Assembly (NCBI GenBank): GCA_905182985.1
Contig: CAJJDN010000072.1
Coordinates: 4,577 to 68,576, forward strand
DNA: 64,000 nt
Reading direction: 5' to 3'
Source: Paramecium sonneborni
Taxonomy: Eukaryota > Ciliophora > Oligohymenophorea > Peniculida > Parameciidae
The notes under the pieces were generated by a model. The model had not been told where the DNA came from. It was given only the letters and a program-made list of their open reading frames with translations, and ran no database searches. Below are positions 11,146 to 24,129 of the stretch, piece after piece (positions within the stretch are counted from its first letter, which is position 1; every line of letters starts with the position of its first letter). The position numbers and the translations under genes were made by a program.

Positions 11146-13687
11146 ACTAAATTAGATTATTTTGCATTTTATTTTTGGATTCAAATTACAAAATAAATCT
11201 CATGACAATTTACAAGCAGAGTGTAGCTTTTGTAAGTTTGCTTTTGTTTATTTAAGAATGCCATAAAATTGTACTGCTCAAACTTATTACATCAGTTGGA
11301 GGAATTTAATTAAATTTATTTAGTTTCTATTACTTTTAAATAAATGCAAATTATAGATTTAATCGAAAATAAAAATAAAAATTGTTTTTTACCTCTATAC
11401 ATATTTTGATTTATAATTACTAGTAGTATTGGTTCTGGTGATAATATATTTTTTAATTTACAACATTGCAAACCCTCTAAATTGCTTAATTATCTGGTAA
11501 CTATTATATTCTAGGGAATATTATAAGCCACAATCCATCTTAATAAGCTGAACTAACCTTCACTGTTGTTATCAAACTTATAAAATTGAATCTGACAGAT
11601 TTATTCTATTGATCTTCTATGGTTTTCTATTTCATATCATTATAATTCTGATGATAACACCAAGGTATTGCTTAAAAAATTTTAACACCTTAAAGTTATA
11701 AACTTATTGAAAAGTGGATAATTATCGGAAAAAAAAATATTTATAATAATTAGAAATATATTTTATAATTTAATTTATTAAAATTTCAATTAATTAAGAT
11801 AAATTTTTATATTGTGACATTGAAAATTTAAGTAAAGCATATAATTAATTCATCAAAAATCTATAATTAAAAAGGCTCAAAATAAATGTGAAAATTTCCT
11901 TCAATCTAAAATTGCTCTTAAAAATAAATCCTATAGATATTCTGTGCTAAATTTATTTGTTTATATATGTAAGCTTAAGTTTTTATCTAATTTCTAAGTT
12001 TGATTTAAATTTTGTCATTTATTTCTATTATATATTGAAAAAAAATTTATTTTTTTATTCATTTTTAGTATTTAGGATTTAATCATCAGCAGGCATATAC
12101 TCGATTGGAATTTCTTTTTTATTTTTTTTGATGTCTTATTCATTCTTTAGGATTGGTTAAATTTTACTTTTTAATATTTATAATCAGCATTCTAAGAAAG
12201 AATAATAATAAAATCGACTAATAAGAAATAAACTTGCTTGATTTAAAAAAATGTTTCTTAAAAAACATCTTTATAATTAATCATTTCTACCTATTTCAAA
12301 AAAATAATTTCAAGATTGCTACCTTAAATTTATACTATATGAAAAATAAATGAAAATTTTTCAAAAAAAATAAACCAAACTTGATTTTCTAATATTGACC
12401 TTTAAAACATACCTCATTTAATCTGACACCAACAAATATTTTATTAATATTTTACTATAATCTTTCTAAAATAAAAAATTTCACTCTCTAACTAAAATCA
12501 GCTTAGTTTATTCTAAACGCTACCCTACACCTTACTGAAATAATAGGTTGGCTCTATTTAACCCAAGCTTACAATATTATAAAGGACCATATAATTTAGG
12601 TCAACCAAATTTCTAATTTAATAAAAAACAATATATATAAACTAGCTCCCTTAAATGGAAATAGAAAGCTACTTATGGAAAAAGATTTTTCAAACCCAAC
12701 CTTTACACTCTAAAATCTATTATTATTAACGAAATATCAGTTTCGTTTAATTCATAACTTAACCCCAAACCTTAGGATAACTTTACTTACACCTCTAAAA
12801 TAGACCCTCAAAACACTACTACATGAATCAACCCTATAATTTAAAGAACAACCACAAAAATCTAACTTTGAATTTGAATATGCAAAATTTATGGTATAAA
12901 ATTTATTTAGGTTCTATTTTTTATTTAACAATATTAAAGCAATTCTCTTATCAAATTTTATATATATATTATATATCAATACCGTTTGCATAAAATTATT
13001 TCGATTTAAACAAATTGCGTTAATTAACAGTCCTTGTTTCATCCCAATAACGTTAACGGTACTACAGACATATTTATACATTTATTCCAACCAATGCCCT
13101 TAGTTGATTTAGTTTAAACATTTATTTGTAAAAGTAATGTAGCTAAACTATTGATTTAATAAATTGACCTCAACCATCTTATAAATCACATTCAAAAATA
13201 CCTTTCTAAAATGCTAATAAATAAAAAAAGAAGAAAAATTGATTCATTTCAAATAAAATTGGGCTGTATTATATAATACATTATAGGCTCTTCTTGATAA
13301 TAATTTTAGAAATTCAGAAGGTTATAGTTGAGCATTCCGCTAAAAACTTCAGTAGCGAAACGATTTTGAAAAATTTAAAGTTACTTTAGAAGAAAAAGCT
13401 ATAATTTTAAAGATTTCTAATTTTCTGGATATGAACTCATGTTGAACGATTCGTAATTATAATTTAAATGGTTTTATGACAATAATGTTCTGTTTTAAAA
13501 TAATTCAATATAGAATTATGGCCAAAAAGACTGTTAGAAGCCCTTAATTAGAATCAATCTATTCACAAATTTCACATTTATTGGTATCTGGATTCCAAAT
13601 GTGTGAAAAATAAGAAGGTTTTAAAAATTATTTTTAAGTTAGAGTTCCTATATCTATATCTACACATATATTATCATTCCATTAACA
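11146..13687. other. Gene-empty stretch including a C-rich, G-poor segment
   Basis: No protein-like frame was found. From about 12360 to 13100 the plus strand is visibly richer in C than in G, with scattered runs such as AACCCAAGC, AAACCCAACC and AACCCCAAACC. These recall but do not match the CCCCAA/CCCAAA units of Paramecium telomeres, and there is no regular tandem array. Confidence 0.4.
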
Positions 13688-14384
13688 TCAAGTGACTTAT
13701 TTAGAATCAAATGAGTAGAAATAGTTACATTCCTCTTTAGTTAACATCGAGCAAGTTAAAGGCTTGCAAAATTCATCCCAATAACAAGCACATCGATTAC
13801 AATATTCTGCGTCTTTATAATCAGAACATGAAGTAATTGTTAATATATCACAAGTTGATGTTGATTTATTATCAATACATTATTTACCATCTGAAGTTAC
13901 AAGCCATCTACAGACACCATATTCTACTTTATCACAACTGGCAACACTAAAAGCAATTTTGGATGTTCTTTCCATGCATTTAACTCCTCCCTCTTTATTG
14001 TCAATTGAAGTAACATCTAATTAACATCCATTCAAACTATAACAGTAAATGCCATCCCCACTTTTGAAGCTATAGTCAGAACATTTTGTAAAAGCTTCAC
14101 AAGCATCATTTAGGTAACTCCAAACACAGTTAAGTTGAGCAAGAACATTTTCACAATCATTTTCCCCAAATGATGAACAAGGTTTGTTTGAACATGATGA
14201 TGAATTAGCATCCCAAGTACAATAATCACTTAAACAATCCTCTTATAATTTGGCATTTTCACAAGAGCATTGAAAATCCCTCATTATCAATCAAAGTTGT
14301 GGCTGAGTTTGCTATCACATATAGAGCAAAACCAATTAAAAATGTCTTGATAAGATTTTATTTGATTTAAATTAAGATATTTTT
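13688..14384 (-). CDS. Cys-rich surface-antigen-like secreted protein, 5' end disrupted
   Basis: About 200 residues with regularly spaced cysteines: CSCENAKLQEDCLSDYCTWD near the N-terminus, and later YCNRCACYWDEFCKPLTC. Paired C-x2-4-C groups with CTWD-like motifs every 60-70 residues are typical of Paramecium surface (immobilisation) antigen repeats, displayed by a GPI anchor on cell and cilia. The stop is TGA 13688-13690. Just upstream, in a different frame, lies a good signal peptide (IKTFLIGFALYVIANSA), but no ATG was found in that frame and a one-base shift near 14275 separates it from the Cys-rich part. No GT...AG intron repairs it. Full-length antigens are many times longer and end in a hydrophobic anchor, which is absent here. 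It is either a decayed fragment, a small secreted relative, or affected by a sequence error. Confidence 0.6.
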
Positions 14385-15676
14385 TGTTAATTAAATATAA
14401 GATTAAAGGATAAAAATATATACTCTAATAAAATATAATATCTTTAAGCATATTTCTCAAATTCCGAAAGAATAATTATTTTTAGTATAAAATTACAAAA
14501 TATGAAATTGTCTATGTATTATTTTTAACTGTATCAAAGTATTCATTTAAATTTAATCATTTAGGATTATCAAATTAAAAAAAATGAATAATATTAAAAA
14601 TTTGAAGATGGGAAAGCAATTAACCAAAAATCATTTAAAATTAATACAATTAATGTAAAATGGTTATTTAAAAAAGAATTACATTTCAAAGTATCTTCAA
14701 ATATATATATCAGAAATAGTAGAAAAAACTAATAAATATATTGAAATTTATTAGTCAGTAAAAAAAGAGAGTTTATTTACTATGAACATGCTAAAATATT
14801 GATTTGAGTTTTTTAAAAAAAATTTGCTTTTCTGAGGTTTATAAAACATAATTCCTTTAAAATTAAAAATTTCTTGAGTTTTAGATAAATTTCCATTCAG
14901 ATTTCAGTTTTTTATTATATACCGAGAGGATTATTGAAGACTGATTACAATTTAGTTATTTACGAAAAAAAAATTTATAAGAAATACCCTTAGATTGTGA
15001 TTTGTTTCTTCGAATTTATATGATTATCTTAACCTTTATTGTTCTGAATTATTTTACCATCCTATTACAATTAATTTAAAAAATGTATCCTATTTCCAAG
15101 ATTTCAAATTTTCACTCCTAACTTGAGATGTTTATTTACAAAAAGATTATTTTTAAGGTTAGTTAATAATGTTTTGCAGAATTCAAATTTGTATTTTTAA
15201 TAATAGAGTTCAAAAATATTGAAAATAAAAGGAAACCTTAATTTTATGTATTGAAGTAAAATTAAAATTTAAATAAATTTTATATAAAAACTATTATCTT
15301 TTTATAATTCAATCTATTAAGTTCTTAATGTAATTTCCAATATATAGCACTAATGCTAAAAATAATGCAAGTGAAAAAAATTATCCTGTTTGAATATCTA
15401 ATTTATTTAATTTTTGATTCATTTATTACTAAAATTAAAATGCAATGAATTAATGAGCTTAAAAATTCATTGAAATACTCCTTTCAATTATACATTTGTA
15501 TCTGTTGTAGTATTTTGAGAGGAAAGATTTGCATTTAGGTCAACCCAAGTATAAATATAAATTTATCTCTAAAAGCACAGTAATTTGCAATACGGAAACC
15601 TAAAATAAATTTTAATTCTCAATCCCTTTTATGTTAAACATAAAATTATATTGCATTTATATTAAAATTAATAATA
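14385..15676. other. Divergent spacer, no gene seen
   Basis: A+T-rich sequence between the Cys-rich gene (minus) and the MORN-like gene (plus). It must contain both upstream regions if both are expressed. No open protein-like frame. Confidence 0.4.
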
Positions 15677-18273
15677 ATGGCATAAAATCATTTAAAATAA
15701 AAAAAAGCACTTTTATCTCTTAAAAATGCTCATAATGACAAATAAGAGGATGCTTTATCAAAAAAACGGTACAATTAATGTAGAAATTTAAAATTATAGA
15801 ACCAAAATTGAAAATGCCATAAATTATTTATTAATTGATGCTGTAGGATGGAAAAATCATTATCCTTTTCATAACGATGGTTAATAGGTGGTTCATACAA
15901 CATTTCAAATTAAAATCACAAAAAAAAAAGAAAAACAAATCACTTATATTTAAGATGGATTAATTCTTAGGTAAAATATATGTATAATAAATCAAAAGAA
16001 TAGAAAAGTTTCATCAAAATATCAACTTATATTTAAATTTAGATCAAATACAGTTCTTTTAGTGGAAGGGTTCAAAAGAGAACGAGACTCAATCAATAGT
16101 AAAATAGACTGGATGGTGGAATGGTAAAACAACCAATTTAGGAGGAATCTGTGATGAATTTGGTTATAAGATAGGGTAATGGATTGAACCTTGTGAAACT
16201 TATTGTAGGTAATTTTATTTAATTTAAATGTAGTCAATATTAAATGACCTATTCTGGAACTTATGGAAAAAAAGGGTAGAGAATTGGATAATGGATCTAT
16301 TGGTATGAATAGGAGAGAATGTATTTACCTTAATTATTTTTAGAGGGGGAGGAAATTATGATGAAAATGGAAGAAAAACAGGGGAATGGTTCGAAATTCA
16401 CAAAAGCTATGATCAATAGTAAGTAATTTACCTTAATTAAGTCATTAAGTCATCATAATTGGTTAGTATAATAAGGGATTAAAAAAAGGAAAATGGTAAG
16501 TGTTGGATGGCAATCAGATAATGTATATATTTTTTGAATATAATAAGTGGAGAGGGGTTTTATAGTGAAAATGGTCAAAAAATAGGGAAATGGACAGAAC
16601 TATCTGAAAGTTTCTCATAGTAAAATTATAAAAAATAAATTTTATAAATTAGTTTTACAAAACTAATATTTGGTGGTGAGTACAAAAATGGATTAAGAAT
16701 TGGAAAATGGTTAACTTTTTATATGGGAACACCTGTATGTAATTAATACACAAAGTAAAATTATGATGTTATGTATGATTTTTTATTAACATTTATTAGA
16801 GGAGGTGGATTTTATAATAAATTTGGGTTAAAAGAGGGGTATTGGGTTGAATATTATGAGGGAGGATATAAATAGTATTATTTTTTGGCTCTAATTTTAG
16901 TCGTGCTTCATTTACTATTGCTGGCGAATATAGAAAGGGTTTAAAAAATGGAATTTGGAGAACCATATAGTATATGGATGGCAAACAAAATATTGTGTAA
17001 ATATTTAAAATTGAAATTAATTTAAATAGAGGAGGAGGTAATTATGACCAGAATGGAAAGAAATTTGGTAAATGGATTGAAATTACGGAAAACGGCAATT
17101 TCAGTTTGATATCTTAAGTAGGAGTATACAGATAAGGAGTTAAATTTGGATAATGGGATACCTATTTTCTGGGGAATAATAAAAAAATGTTAAAATAAAT
17201 ATTTAACTTAGCGGAGGAGGCTGTTATAATGAATAAGGTTTAAAATCAGGAAAATGGATAGAATAACATGAATAAAATGATGTATATAAAAAGTAAATTA
17301 TTGAAAGATTTATATTAGAATAATCTATAGTGGAGAATATAATCAGGGTAAAAAATTTGGTTATTGGGAGACTGTGAAAAATGAAAATGATCAGATTTAG
17401 AAAATGTAAGTTGAAAATAATATAACTTTTTAAAGCCGAGGTGGATTCTACAACAATTAAGGATAAAAAATAGGATAATGGATTGATTTAGTAAAGGAAA
17501 ATACTGATGAACTAAGTTATGTATTTAGATATAATTAGTATTAATGTATGGATGCTATAAAGATGGAGAAAAAAACGGCTAATTTACTACATTTATTTAG
17601 TCATAAAAATAAACTAAAACTCAGAAAATGTAAATCATAAATATGTATAAAAAGTGGAGGTGGCTATTATATTAAGGGTATTAAAGTTGGTAAATGGATT
17701 GAAATAAGTGAAAAATATAGAAAGTAAAGAATATTCTATCAATTTAAATAGCTTTGATTAAATTTTTCATATTGGTAGATATTGTGCAGGAATAAATATA
17801 GGGATATGGGAGACATCAAGAAATTACTAAAATGCTCATTAAATCATGTATTTTATTAATAAATAGCTTTAAGGGGTTTTGGATATTATAATAAATTTGG
17901 GATTAAGCAAGGAAAATGGATAGATCCTTGTAGATTTTCTACAAGGTATTTCTAATTCATATATAAAAATAGCACAAATTTAGTTTATATGGGGTAATAT
18001 AGTAAAGGCATAAAAATTGGAATATGGCAATTCCAATTTTAACAAGCGAATAAGGAAATTATCATAATGTAAGAAATGGTTAAACTAACTTCTAGGGATT
18101 CTGGAACTTATAAGGATGGTATTAAAGATGGAAAATGGATTGAAATGCCACCAAGTTTAGGTACCGGAAGATAAATTACTGATCAAGGATGTTACAACAA
18201 TGGTATTAAAGTTGGTATTTGGGAAAAGTTATTTGTGGGTAAACCAAATTTTTTTGATTTACTCTTTGATTGA
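15677..18273 (+). CDS. MORN-like tandem repeat protein with about 18-20 tiny introns
   Basis: The start is ATG 15677 (MAQNHLKQKKALLSLKNAHN) and the stop is TGA 18271-18273. After about 130 unique residues come alternating repeat units of two types: GGG-x-YD-x2-G-x-K-x-GKW-[IV]-E, and a shorter [IV]-x-x-G-x-Y-x-x-G-x-K-x-G-x-W. Frames join only if 18-38 nt introns are removed, for example 15759-15789 (31 nt), and an intron precedes nearly every GGG unit after an exon ending in AT. Several introns end in AAG rather than TAG. Examples of rejoined units: IGGGNYDENGRKTGEWFEI, IGEGFYSENGQKIGKW, IGGGFYNKFGLKEGYW. This is a paralogue of the minus-strand gene at 1866-4803. No signal peptide or catalytic motif is seen, and function is unknown. 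The consistency of the repeat across splice sites makes the gene model good. Confidence 0.8.
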
Positions 18274-19129
18274 TATAATTTTAAATATTGATTTAACATA
18301 AATAGTTTTTTATCAAACAATAAATATGTATGAACCAAGAATATTACAAATTACCTTACTTAAAGATATAACCTAAAATATAGCAGAAAATAAAAAAAAA
18401 TAACTTGAAGAGGATACATAAACTCCCTGATATTCAAAATATTAATGTAATAAATTATCTTATGATTCTTTAAAATTTATATAGAACTTTTTAGGAAAGA
18501 TTTTCAAATCTATGGTCAAGGTTTGATCAAATCTTCAAAAATTGAATTTTATTTTCACAACTCATTTAAAATCACTTTTTGTCTTTAATTCATTTTATGA
18601 ATTCCATTAAGTTTATGTAATAGTTTGTTTCAAATTAATAATTAAAATAACGATGAAACTTACAATATAAATTATAATTAATCATGCTACTTTTTCTAAT
18701 ATGAATAACTCTTGATAATAATCATTATCTAACTTTACAATTTAGGTTGCAGATAATGAAACTTAATTCTTAGCTATTGTTATGTATTGCTATTAATTTT
18801 CAATAACCAAAAACTTTGCTGATAATCTGACTGCATGAATTTTTTTGATATCACATATGATTATTATCTAAGAACACCATTATTCTGGACAAGATAATTT
18901 TATCTTTAACATTTCCTAATCAATACATTACCAATAGAAAATAATTGTTATAGATTCAATAGATTGGGCTATAGTTACATCCGTTAATAAAATTTGATTT
19001 TATGAGTAGTTTATTTCTTTAATTTTGATGTGAGAGTATCTATTTAAATTTTTGGATTTAAAATTTTAGATTACGTCAGACCATTAAATTTTGCCAGATA
19101 AAATTAAATATCATTTACACAATGATAAT
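18274..19129. other. A+T-rich spacer, no gene seen
   Basis: Frames are interrupted by TGA and nothing was recognised. Confidence 0.4.
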
Positions 19130-19850
19130 ATTAAACTGAAGTAATGATAGAGTCAGACCCTAAAATTATAAAACTTGATTAAAAGAATAGATTTCAACAG
19201 TAACTTAAGAGGAATATGTTTTTTCAGTTAATAATCTAACATATTGAGTTCCAGTATGTTTAAACCCTAGAAGATTTAAAACAGTTTTATCTGGTCCAAC
19301 CAATGGGGAAATCGACGACTTAATTTGAGCCAAGAGGTTAATTGCTTATTATTGAGGGGCCAATTAAAAAAATATTAGAATTACTCAATAATATCTGATA
19401 TCCAAATTTTTAAGGCCTTAGAATTAAAAACTTATAGTAACAGTATCTGTTCCCAAAGGTAATCCCTAAATAAAATACATTTGTACAATTAAAGAGTTTT
19501 ATTGAAATTCTAAAGCATAATAGCTAACAAAATTAGAGAAGGCAACATTTATATAGCAATTCTTTTAATAAGAATGGGTGTATTAAGTTTGAGGATTAGT
19601 TATATTTAAATTATTTATGACTTAGACTCTCTCATCATTAAATGCAAACCAATAAAACTAAACCTAAAAAAATTCTGCTGTTCTCTCATAGACCATCTTA
19701 AGTTTAAAACCTAAAAATTCGATTGAAAAATAATACCAGTTGTGGTAATACTAGCGAAATCTAATGAAAATCCCTAAGGAAATACCTTATTTGAATATTA
19801 CGAAAATTATTGTAAAATTTAATTCATAAATTCTTAATAGCCTTTAATAC
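19130..19850 (+). pseudogene. Possible decayed gene of unknown family
   Basis: One frame gives roughly 90 protein-like residues (from about MIESDPKIIKLDQKNRF to EGPIKKILELLNNI), then TGA, and continues in the same frame for about 90 more with a similar mix (starting YPNFQGLRIKN) before a second TGA. Glutamines are encoded by TAA/TAG as in real genes here. No domain was recognised and no introns that remove the TGAs were found. Probably a pseudogene; chance cannot be excluded. Confidence 0.3.
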
Positions 19851-20456
19851 TTAGAATTAAAAAAATATTTATAAAATTTTTGAGTTAGTTAAATTTTTTA
19901 TCATCTTTTAAGTTTTTAACATTTAAAAAATGCCAAAATTTAAATCAACATACAGCTAATAATACAATTCTAGTGCATTTTTATTAGTAATCCTTTAAAA
20001 ATGCGTGATTAATAAACTTCCTAATTTTGGAGAATTTCCTTTTAAGAATAAAATTTTGAAAAGATATTTAAAAATATATATTATGAGGATTGCAAATTCA
20101 TAGGAATAACAACAAACATCTTGAGTATTTTTAGATAACCATAGGGATTATTTATCTGATAGTTTTTAATTTTCTTTTATTATATATAGTTAGGTGAGAT
20201 AAAATAATGGTTTTGTTTTAAGAAATTAATAGATATATATCTCAATAATTTAAATTTCACAGCAGTGGCCTATTCTATATTATTTAAGAATCAAGGCAAA
20301 GGATTAATTAATTTAAATTTGCCAATTCTACCTCAATTACAATCAAATCCAAAATTTCACAAAATTTTACCTCCATCTTAACTTTTATCCTTAAATATTA
20401 TTTTAATTTAATAACTTTAAACATAAGTAAGAGATATCAAATATTTTTTTTAAATA

Positions 20457-21974
20457 ATGGATTGCTCTGATCATATTCAAAATCCAATTGTTTCTATATG
20501 TATTGCTCCTCACAAGTGTCAATTTCAAAGAAAACTTTGCGGTTAATGCCTTTATCACCATGGAATGGCTCTCATACAATAAACTATTCCATTAAATCAA
20601 TTTCAAGAAATGGTTATCAAGAAATTAAAAGAATCTAATCTTTAAGAGACATCTGATTTGACTAAATAAAGAATTGCTTTTAAATCCATGCTATTTGAAA
20701 ACGAAAATTTATTGAAGAAAATTTGCAACGATTTATCGGAATAAATTAAGGAAACATATGATTGGATTGAAAGGAAAAATCAATCATACATTAATATTAT
20801 CAATGATAATACTAATCTAGCAGTATCCTCCTATACTGATATAGATAAATTAGTCTCCATTTTATAAGGGTCAACATTAAATGATTGGAAAGCTTAGAAA
20901 AATAAATAAATGATGGAGATTGATAAAATTAAGAATTTGTTAGACCAAGAAATAAATGGTTTTATCCAAAAGTTGAAGGAAGTATAAAAAGAGATTAAGT
21001 CATTAATTTAGTAAGTTTTTCAATTTTATTCTAGGGTTCAATCTAATTAAGAAGAAGAAAATTAAAAATGGAATGACTTGAAAATTCATGAATTGAATAA
21101 ATTGGATGGCCATAGTAATTATGTCGTATCAGTATGCTTTTCCCCTGATGGTACTACATTAGCATCTGGTAGTTGGGATAAGTCTATTCGTTTATGGGAT
21201 GTTAAGACAGGATAATAAAAATGCAAATTGGATGTTTGTAATAGCATTATCTTTTCAGTATGCTTCTCTCCTGATGGTACGACATTAGCATCTGGAAGTT
21301 CTAATAAATCTATTCGTTTATGGGATGTTAAGACAGGATAATAAAAATCAAAATTGGATGGTCATAGTAGCTGTGTGAATTCGGTATGTTTCTCTCCTGA
21401 TGGTATTACATTAGCGTCTGGTAGTGGTGATAACTCTATCTGTATATGGGATATTAAGTCAGGATAATAAAACGCTAAATTTGATGGTCATACTAGTTAT
21501 GTCAATTCCATATGTTTCTCTCCTGATGGTCTGACATTAGCATCTGGTAGTTACGATAAATCTATCCGTTTGTGGGATGTTAAGACAGGATAATAATAAG
21601 CAAAACTAGATGGTCACAGTAATTATGTGCAATCAGTATGCTTTTCTCCTGATGGCACAATATTAGCTTCTAGTAGTTCAGATAAGTCGATCATTTTGTG
21701 GAATGTTGAGACAGGATAATAAAAAGCGAAATTGGATGGTCATAGTAGCTGTGTGAATTCAGTATGCTTCTCTCCTGATGGCACAATATTAACTTCTTGT
21801 AGCTCAGACAAAGTGATCCTTTTGTGGAATGTTAAGACAGGATAATAAAAAGCAAAATTGGATGGTCATAGTAGCTGTGTGAATTCAGTATGCTTCTCTC
21901 CAGGGGATTCTATATTAGCATCTGGTAGTAGTGATAACTCCATTTGTTTATGGGTAGTTAAGTTTGAAAAATGA
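20457..21974 (+). CDS. Zinc-binding/coiled-coil WD40 protein with seven blades
   Basis: The start is ATG 20457 ([20 protein letters not shown]) and the stop is TGA 21972-21974. Residues 1-40 hold Cys/His pairs (C-x2-[22 protein letters not shown]) like a small B-box-type zinc site. About 150 residues of helical, coiled-coil-prone sequence follow, then seven WD40 blades from about 21110 to the end, which is one complete propeller. A 24-nt intron (21011-21034, GTAAGT...TAG) lies just before the blades and restores frame. The order zinc site, coiled coil, propeller recalls TRIM-like scaffolds, but there is no RING, so ligase activity is not supported. Blades are nearly identical to one another and to those at the left edge, which points to recent amplification or gene conversion. 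This is the most intact member of the WD40 family here. Confidence 0.85.
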
Positions 21975-24129
21975 ATCGATTATTCATAATAAGATAAAAA
22001 TAATTTAATTTTTAAATGTCTAACATTTATAAATTATCATTTAATCTAACCTTTATGGTCTATAAATCTCAGATTATAAATATTATTTGTTTTTTGTATT
22101 TAAAAGTCCTTTTAGAACTTTTTGTTAATCAGAAATTTTTTTTTTAAATACTGCACATTTCTTTCTAGTTACCACTCAAAGTATTCGAAAATATACATAA
22201 AAATACATCATTCGTCACATCTATTTATAAGATTTTGTTTTAAGATAAATCATCTCAAATAATCTTCTATCTTATCAAATATTATTATTTACATTCTAAA
22301 CATGCTTTTGTTCTTAATAAATGACTTTTTAGTAAACTTTCAGAACATTGTAATATACATCTTATAAATAATCGTTTAATAAATTCTCATAGCTAAATAA
22401 TGTACTGATGTTGTTATAATTTCAGATATTTTAATCGAATCAAGGACATCTAATCAAATTAAGTTTATAATAAATCTAAATTGTATTAATTTCTTATTTT
22501 TGATTTCAAATTTCATACCTTTTTTTAAGATTCTGCGGTCAAGTCTAAAATCTATTAAAAATATTTTGACTCTCTAATTAATTTGATTCAAATATGTAAT
22601 CAATTATGATTTATCCATATTAACTTAAAACTCAATTATTAATGTTAAAACTTTCTTAAATTTGAAATTACTTATTATTTTCTGGTCCATTAATCATCAT
22701 AATTACCATCAATATCTAATTATTAAAAAGGATTTTTGAATAGTTTTAAAATTTTTAAGTAAATAAAAAAAATATTTTGTTTTTTAATAAAGTTTAATTG
22801 TATATAATTATTCATTTTCTTATTATTAAATGCTTATATTCTTTTATTGAAATTTAGCATTCATAACCTTAGTTGATTGCCATTGAATGAAACAGATCAA
22901 ATTCTTAATAGAGTGAATTAAGCAGATTTTTTAGCGTCTTTATTTTCAACCAAAGCCTGAAAATGTAACAAGCGCAGAATTATTAAATTTCATGAATTGA
23001 AAATAGATCATTTGGAAAATAAATCTAAAGGATAAGATTTATTGGTATCGCAAGATTAGGCATAAAAAATACTTATCGATTGTTTTTTCACATAAATTAT
23101 CCAGCTTTCAATAAATAAAAGCGTCTTTAAGGTATTAAATTCAAGCATTATATTCCATGTTCCGAGAATTTTTACTAAATTTGTTTTTTCATATAGTAAT
23201 TGTGTTAGATGATGATATTCTAACACTAAAATACAAAATCCTTCCATTAAATATCCTGTATTAGGTGTAATCCCTATAAGCTTCTCTTATGATTTTATCT
23301 ATATTTACGATAATGTCAAAAAATAGAGTAACAGCAAGGCATTTATCATTTCTTTTCTTAAAAATATGTATCATCAGTATAAAAAATACAATATAATACA
23401 ATTCATTATAGAATATTATTTAGATGTGGAATAGGTAAAATTTTAATGATTTTAAAATTCAATTGAATACAAGTATGAAATTGTTAATAAATTTCATGTC
23501 GATTTTAAATCCTATATTACCTCCATAACAATTTAGAGATAAATTTCTTGCAATTGCTAGGAAAATAGGAAAGTTATTAAAAATATTATTGTATTTAATT
23601 CATTTTCTGGCTTATGATTTAGAAATTGAAATTAATTATTTAAAGATTTTTTGGGCAGCCCTTATTCCAATTATATAAATAACAATAATTTTTGCTCATA
23701 TTTTAATAAACAGGATTATTAAAAACTTTAATGTTAAAATAGTATTTATATAGGCTTATTGTATCTTTTTAATGTGTTAATCTAAACCAAATATTATGTA
23801 AAAAGTAATAGTGATTTTTGTTTTTTAGATTAATAGTTGTTATTTCAAGAAGAAAAATTGTAAAAATTGATTGGATTAGTTCTAATTTATTATATTTCGA
23901 TAATACAAAGTCAACGTCAAACTTGGGTTAATTTGTATATGGAACAGTAGCTACCTTGAATCCAAATTTAAAAAGAAATTTAAATTACTTAGAAAAATCT
24001 GGACTTATCTTATGCTGTGTAAATATCTCATTAAATATTTAAAAGTTGCATCGCATAAATATAATTATTCTGAAGTATTATATTTGAGTGAAATTTAAAT
24101 ATTATTAATAGTTTTGTTATAATTTATTA
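21975..24129. other. Gene-empty A+T-rich stretch
   Basis: No protein-like frame on either strand beyond short runs; no repeat or RNA gene recognised. Confidence 0.4.

Noticed and set aside
12360..13100. Internal telomere array
   Set aside because: Only scattered C-rich words; no regular tandem CCCCAA/CCCAAA units.
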